From PALSA-911 sp963743035 (GTDB lineage: Bacteria; Pseudomonadota; Alphaproteobacteria; Acetobacterales; Acetobacteraceae), in NCBI GenBank assembly GCA_963743035.1, contig CAVUOB010000016.1, positions 1 to 64,000 of the forward strand: a DNA stretch of 64,000 bases, given 5' to 3'. Positions 24,572-33,906 of this stretch are shown piece by piece (positions within the stretch are counted from its first letter, which is position 1; each line of letters begins with the position of its first letter). Position numbers and translations under genes: made by a program. The notes under the pieces were generated by a model. The model was not told where the DNA came from. It was given only the letters and a program-made list of their open reading frames with translations, and ran no database searches.

Positions 24572-25876
24572 TTATCCCGGTTTTCGGTAACGCGGATCCT
24601 GAGCCCGGCAACGCCTGTTGCCGGTCGGGGCCAACGACCCACGCATCGTGATGACGCACCAGAACAGCAACGTGAGCATGCTGATCCCGCTGCCCAGCGC
24701 GCAGACACCGACCCAGCCCCAGCGCGCGTAGACCAGTGTGGTGGCGATCGCACCGCAGGCGCTACCCACGGAGTAGAACACCATGTAGGCGCCGATTAGG
24801 CGGCTGCCGGCGTCCGGCCGCGCGGCGAGGATCATGCTCTGGCTGCTCACGTGCACCGCCTGGATGGCGAGATCGAGGAGCAGCACGCCGGCTATCAGCC
24901 ACCAGAGCGAGACGGGCAGGAGCGCGATCGGAATCCAGGCCACCAGCATCAGAACCAGCGCCACGCCGGTGGTGCGATTACCCCAGCCACGATCGGCAAG
25001 GCGCCCCGCACCCCCCGCTGCGAGGGCGCCGACCAATCCCCCGAGGCCGAGCAGTCCGATCACAGTATGCGACAGAGAGAACGGTGGCGCGCTCAGCGGC
25101 AGCACAATGGCAGTCCAGAACGTGCTGAAGGTCGCGAAGATCAGCAACGCGAACAAGGCGCGCACGCGCAGCACCGGCTCCTCGATGAACAGGTGCATGG
25201 TCGAGCCGAGCAGATCCGCATAGCCCGTCCTTGTCCCGCCGCCCCTATGCTGCGGCAAGGCGCGGTGCAGCAGTCCCGCCATGATCAACATCGCGGCGGC
25301 CGAGGTGAGATAGACTGAGCGCCAACCCGCGAGGTCGGCGAGCAGGCCGGCCGCCAGGCGGGCCAGCAAGATGCCGACTACCACGCCGCCGGTAACCGTG
25401 CCGACCGCCCGGCCGCGCTCCTCCGGTACGGCGAGCACTGCAGCGTAGGCCACCAGGACTTGGACAACAACTGCCAGGAGCCCGGTCGCGGCCATCGCCG
25501 CGAGCAGGACAGGCATGGTTGGGGCCAAGCTGGCGGCCAGCAGCGCGCCGGCAGATGCTACGAACAGTCCCAGGACCATCCGACGGCGATCCAGGAGATC
25601 GCCGAGCGGCACGATCAGGACCAGCCCGATCGCATAACCAATCTGGGTGACTGTGACGACGATGCCGATCGTCGCCTGCGTGACGGCGAACTCCGCCGCC
25701 ATGGCATCGAGCAGCGGCTGCGCACAGTAGATGTTGGCGACGCTGAGACCGCAGGAAACGGCCAGGAGCAGGGTCAGATGGGACGAGAGACCGGTTCCTG
25801 CCCTTGCCCGCGCCGGCGTCGCCGTCACGGTATCGGTTCGCCGATCGCGTCGACCTGCCTCTAAACCATCGGCCAT
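24572..25876 (-). CDS. MFS transporter, probable drug exporter
   Basis: 434 residues with about 12 helices. The loop-2-3 motif GDLLDRRRMVLG identifies the major facilitator superfamily, and LSVANIYCAQPLLDAMAAEF resembles the start of the YgaY/NepI-like exporter group. The first 30 residues are a charged leader, so the true start may be internal. It is divergent from an HxlR regulator 111 bp away, a common pair in which the regulator controls the pump. The frame is intact within an otherwise decayed zone. Confidence 0.85.
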   Translation of the reverse strand: MADGLEAGRRDRRTDTVTATPARARAGTGLSSHLTLLLAVSCGLSVANIYCAQPLLDAMAAEFAVTQATIGIVVTVTQIGYAIGLVLIVPLGDLLDRRRMVLGLFVASAGALLAASLAPTMPVLLAAMAATGLLAVVVQVLVAYAAVLAVPEERGRAVGTVTGGVVVGILLARLAAGLLADLAGWRSVYLTSAAAMLIMAGLLHRALPQHRGGGTRTGYADLLGSTMHLFIEEPVLRVRALFALLIFATFSTFWTAIVLPLSAPPFSLSHTVIGLLGLGGLVGALAAGGAGRLADRGWGNRTTGVALVLMLVAWIPIALLPVSLWWLIAGVLLLDLAIQAVHVSSQSMILAARPDAGSRLIGAYMVFYSVGSACGAIATTLVYARWGWVGVCALGSGISMLTLLFWCVITMRGSLAPTGNRRCRAQDPRYRKPG

Positions 25877-25987
25877 CCAATTGCCTCCAAGCTATCTGGT
25901 CCTTTTATAAGACCGATTGCCTGGAGGATGTCTAGTCCTATATTGAAACCGTGATGAGGCAACGCTGACACACGGGGAGAACGACGG

Positions 25988-26512
25988 ATGGTGAAGCGAA
26001 CCAGTCTGGAAGGCGCGGATTGCCCCGTCGCCCGCGCCTTGGATGCTATCGGGGACTGGTGGTCGCTCTTGATCGTCCGCGACGCGTTCGAAGGCATGCG
26101 GCGCTTCGGCGAGTTCCAGAAGAGCCTGGGTGTGGCCAAGGGCATCCTGACGACGCGGCTGCGCCGCTTGGTCGCGCTGGGCGTGCTGGAACTCGTGCCC
26201 GCCTCTGACGGGAGTGCCTACCAGGAATATGCATTGACGGAGAAAGGGCGTGGCCTGTTCCACGTCATGGTGGGTCTGCGCCAATGGGGCGAGGCGCATC
26301 TCTACGCACCGGGCGAACGGCATTCGGAACTGGTGGACACCGGCCTTGGCGAGCCGGTCGGTCGGCTGGAACTGCGCTCCGCGGCCGGACAGTTGCTCGG
26401 CTGGGCGGGGACCACCGTCCGCAAGTTACCGTCTCCTCCGCTCCCGCAGCGATCACGCCCGCCGGCCATGGCGCGTCGCCGGCCGGGTCGCGACGGAGGC
26501 AGTGGGGCATGA
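25988..26512 (+). CDS. HxlR-family transcriptional regulator
   Basis: 174 residues. The winged helix-turn-helix reads DCPVARALDAIGDWWSLLIV, then FEGMRRFGEFQKSLGVAKGI and LTTRLRRLVALGVLE, the classical HxlR pattern with a leading Cys in DCPVA as in thiol- or aldehyde-sensing members. The C-terminal tail after residue 145 (RSRPPAMARRRPGR) is low-complexity and may be a frameshifted end. It shares a divergent promoter region with the MFS gene. Confidence 0.85.
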   Translation: MVKRTSLEGADCPVARALDAIGDWWSLLIVRDAFEGMRRFGEFQKSLGVAKGILTTRLRRLVALGVLELVPASDGSAYQEYALTEKGRGLFHVMVGLRQWGEAHLYAPGERHSELVDTGLGEPVGRLELRSAAGQLLGWAGTTVRKLPSPPLPQRSRPPAMARRRPGRDGGSGA

Positions 26513-26616
26513 CGGCTGTCCTGGACATCGAGCGCCTTCGTGCCGGGGCCCCGGCTGCGGCGGCACCCAAATCTTAGGAAAGCGAACGAAATAGCGAGAT
26601 CCGAGTGTAAACTTGC

Positions 26617-27030
26617 TCAGGCTAGACAGGTGGCGACGGCCTCATAGCCTGGGGCACCGGGATAGGTAGCGACGCGGGTCGGCGGGCTGTGATTGGCGGG
26701 GCAGAGGATGATCGCCTCGTCAGCACCCACGGCGGCCAAATCCAGGATCGCGCATGAGCGCGTGAGGAGGAAGAGCGGCCGCGCGCCGGGCCCACGGCCG
26801 CGCAGGTGGGCGATCAGGGCTTCCTGGGCGGACTGGTCCAGCCCCTGTTCCACCATGTCGACGACCAGAATGGCTGGGCCTTCGGATTCCAGTCCGGCGA
26901 GCAGGGCGAGCAGGGCCTCTGACACCACGACGCCGTCCTCGACGAGCCAGGCCAGGGTCTGATCGACCCGCGACTTGAGAGCCGGGTCGGCGTCCAGCTG
27001 CGCCCGAGCCGCCGTTCTGTAAATCAGCAC
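26617..27030 (-). pseudogene. P-loop ATPase C-terminal fragment truncated by a MITE
   Basis: The 137-codon frame contains GPAILVVDMVEQGLDQSAQE then ALIAHLRGRGPGARPLFLLT. This looks like the Walker B and sensor region of an ABC/AAA-type ATPase (hydrophobic strand, D, and LTRS strand end). There is no Walker A. The frame starts inside the MITE (GTG at 27030), whose insertion removed the N-terminal part. Confidence 0.5.
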
Positions 27031-27199
27031 CGAACCGGGCCACCGCTCCGAAGCACTACAAGACTCTGATATCCCTCATAGAATTCGTTCTGGGTGGGGT
27101 CCCAATCGGCGCCTATCGGGACCCCGGCAAGGCCCCGATTTCTGGTGTGGAATCACTGCAATAGTGGAGATTCCGATCGGGTCCCGGTTCGGTGCTGAT
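27023..27199. mobile_element. MITE-like element, copy 2
   Basis: 177 bp with perfect 17-bp terminal inverted repeats: ATCAGCACCGAACCGGG and its complement ending at 27199. The interior matches 18207-18384 closely. No target-site duplication is obvious. It truncates the ATPase fragment to its left. Confidence 0.8.
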
Positions 27200-27362
27200 G
27201 CACACTCTGCGACGCGCGCCGACGAGCTGAAGGCGGCTGAAACCGGCTGATGCCTATGGTAGTAAGGCAGCGCTCAAATGCGGACATGAACTTAAACTTT
27301 AGGTGCCAGTCCCGGTCGTGAAGACAGCCTCCAACCAATTCCACTGGGTTCGAGGTCTTCGC

Positions 27363-27677
27363 ATGGTTAGATTTCTTCGCCGTCCCGCTGTCACCGAGCG
27401 ATACGGACTTCCTGTCAGCACGCTGTACGACTGGATCTCGAAAGGACGGTTTCCCAAGCCCGTCCGCCTCGGCGAGCGTGCTGTGGGGTGGGCGATCGAG
27501 GAGCTTGAGGCGTGGGAGCGCGCTCGCACGGATGCGCGCGATGATGTTCCCGCCACTAGCCCGGCAGGCGGTTGCGTCGACAGCCGCGATAGCGGCTCAG
27601 GTCCCGGGCAGAATTTCAGCGTCTCGATCGCTCATAAAACAACAGCCCCGACGCAATGCGCCGGAGCTGCTGGCTAG
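27363..27677 (+). CDS. AlpA-family excision/transcription regulator
   Basis: 104 residues. FLRRPAVTERYGLPVSTLYD with WISKGRFPKPVRLGERAVGW and AIEELEAWERARTD is the AlpA/MerR-like helix-turn-helix with its wing, common in cryptic prophages and integrative elements, where it activates integrase or replication genes. The C-terminal 45 residues are unstructured. The replication gene starts 75 bp downstream, so the two are likely co-transcribed. Confidence 0.85.
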   Translation: MVRFLRRPAVTERYGLPVSTLYDWISKGRFPKPVRLGERAVGWAIEELEAWERARTDARDDVPATSPAGGCVDSRDSGSGPGQNFSVSIAHKTTAPTQCAGAAG

Positions 27678-27751
27678 CTAGTTCGATCGTGACAACTCGA
27701 ATCTAGCGTCACGCCAGGAGACGCGGCACCGCCGGGGCATGGAGCCATACC

Positions 27752-29134
27752 ATGCTCGACAGTAGCCTGTCGGACGCGCCGATCGACCATTTACCGCAAT
27801 CAAGCCTAAACCTCCGCATCTGCGATGCGGGAACGAGCCATCATCTGGTCAGCCGCGCGATTGGCGTGGCGACCCGCGCCGCCCCACATCTGGCTCCTGT
27901 GGCCGGTTTCCTGATCCCGCGCCTCCCGACGCGGCCGATCGCGTCTGACGCCCTCCACACGGCTGCTCCGACCAGCAGCGCGATGCCGATCTGCGACGCG
28001 ATCTCGATGCCGTGGATCGCGTTCAACAACGCCGCCTTCACGAACGCCATCACGGTCGACTGTGACCATGCCGACGCGGAGCAACTGGTTGACGACTTCA
28101 TGCGGTATCTGTGGGCGGTGGATCTGGATGCTCCGAGGCCGATCATCGTCCGCGATCCGTTCACCGTGCGGGCGCACGTGACCTGGTTCTTTGCCCGGCC
28201 GATTTACACCGGCCCGCAGCAGGGTGGCACATTGGACCGAAGCGCCCGGGTACTCCGCACCCTCGATGCGGTGCGGGTCGGTCTCAATGCTGCGTTGCGC
28301 GGCGATCCGGCATACGTCAACCGCCTTACCAAAAACCCGTTCGGCCAGGGTTTCTGCCGTCCGAGATCGGGCCCACCGGCTGAGCCAGAGCTATGGCAGG
28401 CCTACCAAGCGAGTGGCAGCCCGCTTCGCTTTCATACTCTCGCCGGCGGATGCCGGCCTGTCGGCCTGACAATCCTCTGGCAGGCGCTGAAAGCGTGGTA
28501 CGACGACACCGGGCAGCGGATCCCGTGGCAGCCGCGACGGCGTGAAATTGCCGACACTCACAAGGGGCGGCGGCTGTTCGATACGGCACGCTTTCGGGTC
28601 TATGACACTGGGACGTCTGACCTCGGCGCCATCATGGCGATCGTCGAGGAGGAGGCCAGCCGGCTCGGCTCGCAAGCCTCGTCCCGGCAGCACGACAAGA
28701 TAGCGAGGTCGATCGCGCGCTTCATGCAGAAGAGATGGACCGGCACGAAGCGCGGCACGCCGCGCATCCGCCGCGGCATCATGGGGCTGGAGGCCGCATC
28801 ACTCGATCTGTCGGAGCGCCAAGCATTGGGCGGCAAGTATGGCGCCAGGGCGAACGCCGCCGACACCGATCGGCGCATCACCTCGGCCATCGCACGGCTT
28901 CAGGTCAGAGGCGTGCGGCTGACCCAGGTAGCCATCGCCACGGAAGCCGGCATTAGTGAACGCACGGTTCGGCGGCGGAGACCGGACATACAGTGCCTAT
29001 CCGGGTCCTGTCGCTTCCGCCGTGCCAGCGCTGGCTGTAAATGGGCGCCGAACCGGGGACCCGGCAGACGCAGTTGTGACATGCGATGTTCTGCGGATAG
29101 CGGCCAGCGTACCGAAGGCGCCGGCGGATCCTGA
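27752..29134 (+). CDS. Replication initiator-like (Replicase family) protein
   Basis: 460 codons. The centre matches plasmid replicase proteins: NNAAFTNAITVDCDHADAEQ, RPIIVRDPFTVRAHVTWFFA, VNRLTKNPFGQGF. It ends with a helix-turn-helix (LTQVAIATEAGISERTVRRR). After about residue 415 the reading turns Arg/Cys-rich and unlike the family, while another frame looks better, so the C-terminus may be frameshifted. Its presence implies that the element could replicate as a circle. Confidence 0.65.
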   Translation: MLDSSLSDAPIDHLPQSSLNLRICDAGTSHHLVSRAIGVATRAAPHLAPVAGFLIPRLPTRPIASDALHTAAPTSSAMPICDAISMPWIAFNNAAFTNAITVDCDHADAEQLVDDFMRYLWAVDLDAPRPIIVRDPFTVRAHVTWFFARPIYTGPQQGGTLDRSARVLRTLDAVRVGLNAALRGDPAYVNRLTKNPFGQGFCRPRSGPPAEPELWQAYQASGSPLRFHTLAGGCRPVGLTILWQALKAWYDDTGQRIPWQPRRREIADTHKGRRLFDTARFRVYDTGTSDLGAIMAIVEEEASRLGSQASSRQHDKIARSIARFMQKRWTGTKRGTPRIRRGIMGLEAASLDLSERQALGGKYGARANAADTDRRITSAIARLQVRGVRLTQVAIATEAGISERTVRRRRPDIQCLSGSCRFRRASAGCKWAPNRGPGRRSCDMRCSADSGQRTEGAGGS

Positions 29135-29631
29135 GGAACGGCCCCGCCACGGGCGAGGTCCGGGATGCGGTGCTCGCCAAGTTCCCGCGGGAGATAGCTA
29201 CCGTGCTCCCTGGCTATTCCCAGCGGAAGGCGGAGATCCGGCCGGCGCCGAAGCCAAACCATGTCCTCGTGACGCCGGCGGAGCGCTTGGCGCAGCTCGA
29301 AGCTCTGACTGGTGGCGCGGCGACGGTCACCCCGAAATAGCGGCGCGGGTCGCCTCGCTGCGGGCAGAGGTTGCGGCGTGAACAATACTGTCGGGATGCG
29401 GCGCAACGGCCATGGACGCCGTGATCGGCCGGCAGGCGATAGAGCGGCACCGTCCCCTCCAAGGTTCTGTCAGCGCCGCTCCGGCCGCGTCAGCAGTTCG
29501 TCAGCCCGAGGCGCCCCGACCTGAAATCCGTGGTCGAGGAGCAGATAGCGCACTGGTATCACAAGGGTGCCGATCCAGCCGAGCTCCTCATCGTCATGGG
29601 CTGTCGGGATCGTCTCGTCGTGATTGCATAT
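29135..29631. other. Decayed coding region after the replication gene
   Basis: No intact gene is present. Two protein-like stretches can be read on the plus strand without starts: ATGEVRDAVLAKFPREIATV with PAERLAQLEALTGG (ending at 29339), and SVVEEQIAHWYHKGADPAEL with LIVMGCRDRLVVIAY (ending at 29634). They may be remnants of small element genes. Confidence 0.4.
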
Positions 29632-29689
29632 TGAGACTATGAGACTGGACCGTGAGACTGGACTGAGACTGAGACTGCGCAGTGAGACT
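29632..29689 (+). repeat. Six TGAGACT repeats (iteron- or operator-like)
   Basis: TGAGACT occurs at 29632, 29640, 29653, 29664, 29670 and 29683, all in the same orientation within 58 bp, ending 17 bp before the next gene. They could be replication-initiator sites or operators for the downstream protein, which has its own DNA-binding motif. Confidence 0.65.
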
Positions 29690-29706
29690 GCGGTTTCGCG
29701 CCTGCC

Positions 29707-30330
29707 ATGACCCTTCCAGCGCCCGATGCCCCGACAAGGGATGAGGTCGAGGCCGCCATCACCGAGGCGATGAACCGGCTCGGCCCGGAGGGGTTGGACA
29801 AGCTGAGCATCGCCAAGCGGTTCATGGCGCGCGGGCTGAGCAAGGCCACGGCATACCGCTGGATCAAGGAAATTCTGGCCACGGGCCGGCCTGGCGTGGC
29901 GATCGAGGCCAAGGTGGTAGAGGCGGCGCGGGCCAGGGCTGAGCGCACGCCGGAGCCCGCCCGAGATGCGGACGAGGAGATCGTGGCGCTGATCCCGCCG
30001 GTGGCCACCATCGGCGACCTGACCGGCGATCCTGGCACGGTCGGCGTGGTGCAACGCATCTGGAAGATCCTGGCCGACATGGAGCTGCTGGTGGCGCACG
30101 CCAAGCACGACGACGGCAAGGTGAAGAACAGCAAGCTCCTCCTCGCCGCGTCGCGCGAGATGCGGCAGGGCCTGGAGACCGCGATGAAGCTGCGCGAGGG
30201 CATGCGCCAGGAGCGCGACCTGGACGATATGATGCAAGCCATCGTGGCCAAGGTGGCGAAGGAATCGCCGGGCTGCGCTGAGCGCATCCTGAAGCGCATG
30301 ACGGGGGTCCTGACGCTACACGGGATCTGA
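29707..30330 (+). CDS. Element-encoded helix-turn-helix protein of unknown function
   Basis: 207 residues, soluble and highly helical. LSIAKRFMARGLSKATAYRW then IKEILATGRPG is a helix-turn-helix near residues 37-65. A long charged helical C-terminus follows (KNSKLLLAASREMRQGLETA, KLREGMRQERDLDDMM). The composition recalls small terminase subunits or partition proteins, but no family can be named. The six TGAGACT repeats directly upstream suggest autoregulation or a replication/partition role. Confidence 0.6.
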   Translation: MTLPAPDAPTRDEVEAAITEAMNRLGPEGLDKLSIAKRFMARGLSKATAYRWIKEILATGRPGVAIEAKVVEAARARAERTPEPARDADEEIVALIPPVATIGDLTGDPGTVGVVQRIWKILADMELLVAHAKHDDGKVKNSKLLLAASREMRQGLETAMKLREGMRQERDLDDMMQAIVAKVAKESPGCAERILKRMTGVLTLHGI

Positions 30331-30389
30331 CCCGGAAACTGGGCCTGCCGCCAGCCGCGCCGCCTACCAATGACGCGCTTCGGTCGGCC

Positions 30390-30749
30390 TCATTGTCCTC
30401 GCCTACGCCGCCCCGGCCCGCGCGGAGCCCACTGGAATATCCGCGGGCTAGCTAGTAGTCTCATTAATTGCCGACGTTCGCCAAAGCCTAGGCGCCTTCC
30501 GAGCCACTCCTCATCCCCGAGATTGTAGGAGCATACTTTTATCCCGTCCCACAGGAGCGGGATCTCGCCGCGATGCCAGTCGGCAACATCTAGCAACGTG
30601 CAATAACCGCTTTTACGCGCCGGCTTCAATGGGTTGTAGCGTCCATAAGGACAGTCGCAACAGTAACCACCGACTGGAATGATTGCGGTATTCTTCCCTT
30701 GTGGATTTGCCGGCCGGCAATATCTGATCTTATCACGAAAATTGCGCAT
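30390..30749 (-). CDS. Cys-rich small protein, probable metal binder
   Basis: 119 residues. Cysteines lie in YCCDCPYGRYNPLKPARKSG, then YCTLLDVADWHRGE, then IKVCSYN, a C-C-x-C-P-Y...C...C pattern suited to one zinc or Fe-S site. The rest is basic. The family is unknown. Start 30749 was chosen; the frame begins at 30800. GC content falls just upstream (30700-30800). The gene points away from cas3 and is the last intact gene before the CRISPR-Cas locus. Confidence 0.5.
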   Translation of the reverse strand: MRNFRDKIRYCRPANPQGKNTAIIPVGGYCCDCPYGRYNPLKPARKSGYCTLLDVADWHRGEIPLLWDGIKVCSYNLGDEEWLGRRLGFGERRQLMRLLASPRIFQWAPRGPGRRRRGQ

Positions 30750-30959
30750 GAGGGCGGTATAGCAGCGGAAGATACGATATACATGCAAAAAATTGGTCAC
30801 ACGTGGACGGCCGCTTGGCTCAGGCGTATTTCATGACTGCTTGGTAGCGTCCGAGGTCGTGGTGAAAATTCCACCGTCATAACGGTATAGGCGGAGGTGG
30901 CCACTGGATCAGCTGCCTCAGGTGGAGTTGCGAGGCTCCGTCCCGAATCGAACAAGGAT

Positions 30960-31080
30960 CCGATGACAAGCTACCGCTGGCCGAACGGTCGGCCAAAGCC
31001 GACGATGGTGATTTCATGCGCAGCACGGCCGAGGCCAGGATGCAACTTGGACTTGCTCTGGAAAATCGGGGGGCCTGAAG
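30960..31080 (+). pseudogene. IS256-type transposase N-terminal remnant
   Basis: The frame SDDKLPLAERSAKADDGDFM then RSTAEARMQLGLALENRGA, stop. This resembles the start of IS256-family transposases (LPLAELLAKAGDGDFLRSVAEA). No other part of the transposase follows. The surrounding 30801-31314 otherwise shows no gene; the cas3 promoter should lie in the last 200 bp. Confidence 0.45.
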
Positions 31081-31314
31081 AATGGGGCACTAGCCTGATC
31101 TATTCACCGCGGGTTGGCGCCCTCGGCGAATGCGGCGCGGTTCAGGGAGGCAATTCACCGGGGCGGGGCGAGTGGAAGGACGCATCGTGGCTGAGGCGAT
31201 CGCCTGGAGGGTGCCGGCATTGGCTGCGGACGCCGCCACTACTTTCAACGCGAGTGCCGGCGCCACAGCGCGCATGCCACTTGCGACCCATCTGAGTCTT
31301 GCTATCGTAAAACG

Positions 31315-33906
31315 ATGGAGATTCATAATTCTCGAATTATCCCGACGCCGGCATCCTTGTGGGCGAAACTGGAACGAAATTCCAGCCAGGAAATCACAGG
31401 TTGGCATAGCTTGGTCGATCACTCGGCCGATGTCGCCGCCGTCGTCGCGGCCCTTCTGGAGCAACCCACTATCAATCATCGCCTCGCGTTCGCCGCCGGG
31501 CGTAAAGTGCTTGACACCGTAATTTGTGCTCGACTGACTGCGCTCTCGTTTCTGCATGATATCGGAAAGGCTAATCGAGGCTTCCGCCGACGCGTGGACA
31601 CGAAGGCTCCCACCGTGGGGCATATCGACCAACTGGCCTGGGTATTCAACTCGGATCTTGCCGGACGTTTATCAGCGGTACTCGGCATCGAACGGACGGA
31701 CACCTGGTTCGCGTCCGAGGATGCGCTTGAGCTTTGGGACACGGTCTTCGCTCATCACGGCCGCCCCTGGTCAGCAGACCCGGCCAACGCCGCGCCGTAT
31801 TGGATGCCAGACGCGTCTGGCAGCGATCCGATAGCCGAGTTGGCGCCGATGCGTGCCGCACTCGATGCCTGGTTCGCCCCCGCTTTTGCCGCCGGCTTGC
31901 CGTTACCTGAAGCGCCCGCATTCCATCATGCATTCGCCGGCTTGCTGATGCTGGCCGATTGGCTTGGTTCGGACACGCGGTTCTTTCCGTTCGCGCATGG
32001 CGCTGTTACGGATCGCATGCTGCATGCCGGGCCCGCTGCTCGGAAGGCGTTGCGGGACGTGGGCCTCGCGGTAGACGAACGACGCCAAACGGTCCGGCGG
32101 CGGAGCCTTGGCTTTGCCGATCTGTTTGCCGGCGCGCGCCCCCGGCCAATGCAACATGACGCCATCTTGCCCACGGCGAATTGCTTGGTGCTGGAAGCGG
32201 AGACCGGGTCGGGCAAGACCGAAGCGGCGCTGTGGCGCTTCCAGCACCTGTTCTCGACCGGGGCCGTCGATGGGCTGTATTTCGCGTTGCCTACCCGCGT
32301 GGCAGCTAGCCAGATGTTCGCCCGGGTAAGGCAGTTCCGTGATGCCCTGTTCCCTCCGGACGACCGCCCGGTTGTGGTACTGGCGGTGCCGGGCCAGGTG
32401 GGCGCCGATGATGCACAGGGGCACATGCTTCCAGGCTTCACTTTCGAATGGAACGACCGCCCGGACGAGGCATCGCGGCAGGCGCGTTGGGCTGCCGAGC
32501 ATCCCAAGCAATTCCTGGCCGCCCAGATCGCCGTGGGCACGGTTGACCAGGCTCTGCTAGGCGCCATAACGACCCGGCATGCGCATCTGCGCGGCACCGC
32601 CCTGCTGCGACATTTGCTGATAGTGGACGAGGTGCATGCGTCCGACCGTTATATGGAGACGCTGTTGGGCAATCTGCTGCGCGGGCATCTGCAGGTCGGC
32701 GGCCATGCCTTGCTGCTGTCGGCGACGCTGGGAGCGGGCATGCACGCACGCCTTCTCGGCACGCGATGCCCGCCATTGGCGGCTGCCGAGATGGTTCCAT
32801 ACCCGGCGCTGAGTTGGGCGGAGGCCGGGCGCTCCTGCGTCCATAAGGTCGATCCGACGGGTATGACGAAGGCGGTGCGGCTCGATCCAGCATCGTTGAT
32901 CGATGACGCCAATGCCATCGCTTCCGTCGCGCTGGACGCCGCTGCTGCCGGCGCGAAAGTGTTGGTAATCCGAAACACCGTGCGCGCGGCAATCGCTACG
33001 GCGGAGGCGCTAGAGGCGGCAGCCGGGCAGGCACACCCGGCGCTTTTTCGGGTCGCGGGTGTCGCCACGCTGCATCATGGCCGCTTCGCCCCATGCGACC
33101 GAGAATTGCTCGATGCCGCGGTGGAAGCCACATTGGGTAAGGCCAGTCCCGCCATTGCTCAGGTGGTGATCGGTACGCAGACCTTGGAACAGTCGCTGGA
33201 CCTCGACGCTGACTTCCTGATCACCGATCTCTGTCCGGTAGACGTGTTGCTGCAACGCATTGGCCGGCTCCACCGGCATGCTGCGCGCCCCCGTCCGGCG
33301 GGGTACGTCGAGCCGCGCGCTCTGGTGCTGACCCCGCCGGACCGCGATCTGTTGCCTCTCTTGCGCGGCGGACGCGGCCGTCACGGGTTGGGCCGGGTAT
33401 ATGACGATGCGCGCGTGATCGAAGCGACCTGGCGGCTGATCGAGACCGAACCGGTCTGGCATATTCCGCGGATGAACCGCCATCTGGTGGAACAGGCCAC
33501 GCATCCGGAGCGCCTGGCGACGATTGAGGCCGAATTGCGCGCGCGAGACCCCGCCTGGGCCCGCGTACTGGACCGATACTACGGCGATGATCTGGCCCGC
33601 GCCCAGCAGGCCGGTCTGGGGTTGTTGGATCGAAGCGCGCGGTTCACGGCCTTTACCCTTGACGCTGCCGATCCCTTTTCAACGAGGCTGGGCGCGAAGG
33701 ATCTGCTGATTGAAGTGCAGCCGCCGGTGCCCGGCCCGTTCGGCCGGATGCTGGAGGCCATCAAAGTCGCGCATTATCTGGCCGGTGACGTGCCGGCGGA
33801 TGCGGTCATGGAGGTGCTGGAACATGGTCCGGACGGGTTTGTGTTCCGGCTAGGGCCGACGGCGTTGCGTTATGACAGATATGGGCTACGCGGCCAGAGT
33901 GCTTGA
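31315..33906 (+). CDS. cas3: CRISPR-associated nuclease/helicase Cas3 (type I-E)
   Basis: 863 residues. The N-terminal HD nuclease has HSLVDHSADVAAVV (from residue 31) and FLHDIGKANRGF (HD at about 81-82). The superfamily-2 helicase follows, with ETGSGKTEAALW (motif I, about 295), LLIVDEVHASDRY (DEVH, about 438), LLLSATLGAG, and GTQTLEQSLDLDADFLI plus LLQRIGRLHRH (motif VI). The Cas3 C-terminal domain ends the protein. It degrades DNA unwound by Cascade. All motifs are intact. It is separated from the rest of the operon by 371 bp, as in many I-E loci. Confidence 0.95.
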   Translation: MEIHNSRIIPTPASLWAKLERNSSQEITGWHSLVDHSADVAAVVAALLEQPTINHRLAFAAGRKVLDTVICARLTALSFLHDIGKANRGFRRRVDTKAPTVGHIDQLAWVFNSDLAGRLSAVLGIERTDTWFASEDALELWDTVFAHHGRPWSADPANAAPYWMPDASGSDPIAELAPMRAALDAWFAPAFAAGLPLPEAPAFHHAFAGLLMLADWLGSDTRFFPFAHGAVTDRMLHAGPAARKALRDVGLAVDERRQTVRRRSLGFADLFAGARPRPMQHDAILPTANCLVLEAETGSGKTEAALWRFQHLFSTGAVDGLYFALPTRVAASQMFARVRQFRDALFPPDDRPVVVLAVPGQVGADDAQGHMLPGFTFEWNDRPDEASRQARWAAEHPKQFLAAQIAVGTVDQALLGAITTRHAHLRGTALLRHLLIVDEVHASDRYMETLLGNLLRGHLQVGGHALLLSATLGAGMHARLLGTRCPPLAAAEMVPYPALSWAEAGRSCVHKVDPTGMTKAVRLDPASLIDDANAIASVALDAAAAGAKVLVIRNTVRAAIATAEALEAAAGQAHPALFRVAGVATLHHGRFAPCDRELLDAAVEATLGKASPAIAQVVIGTQTLEQSLDLDADFLITDLCPVDVLLQRIGRLHRHAARPRPAGYVEPRALVLTPPDRDLLPLLRGGRGRHGLGRVYDDARVIEATWRLIETEPVWHIPRMNRHLVEQATHPERLATIEAELRARDPAWARVLDRYYGDDLARAQQAGLGLLDRSARFTAFTLDAADPFSTRLGAKDLLIEVQPPVPGPFGRMLEAIKVAHYLAGDVPADAVMEVLEHGPDGFVFRLGPTALRYDRYGLRGQSA

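Noticed and set aside
30897..31295. 132-codon ORF upstream of cas3
   Set aside because: No family resemblance, odd composition, and a transposase remnant in another frame explains part of the region.
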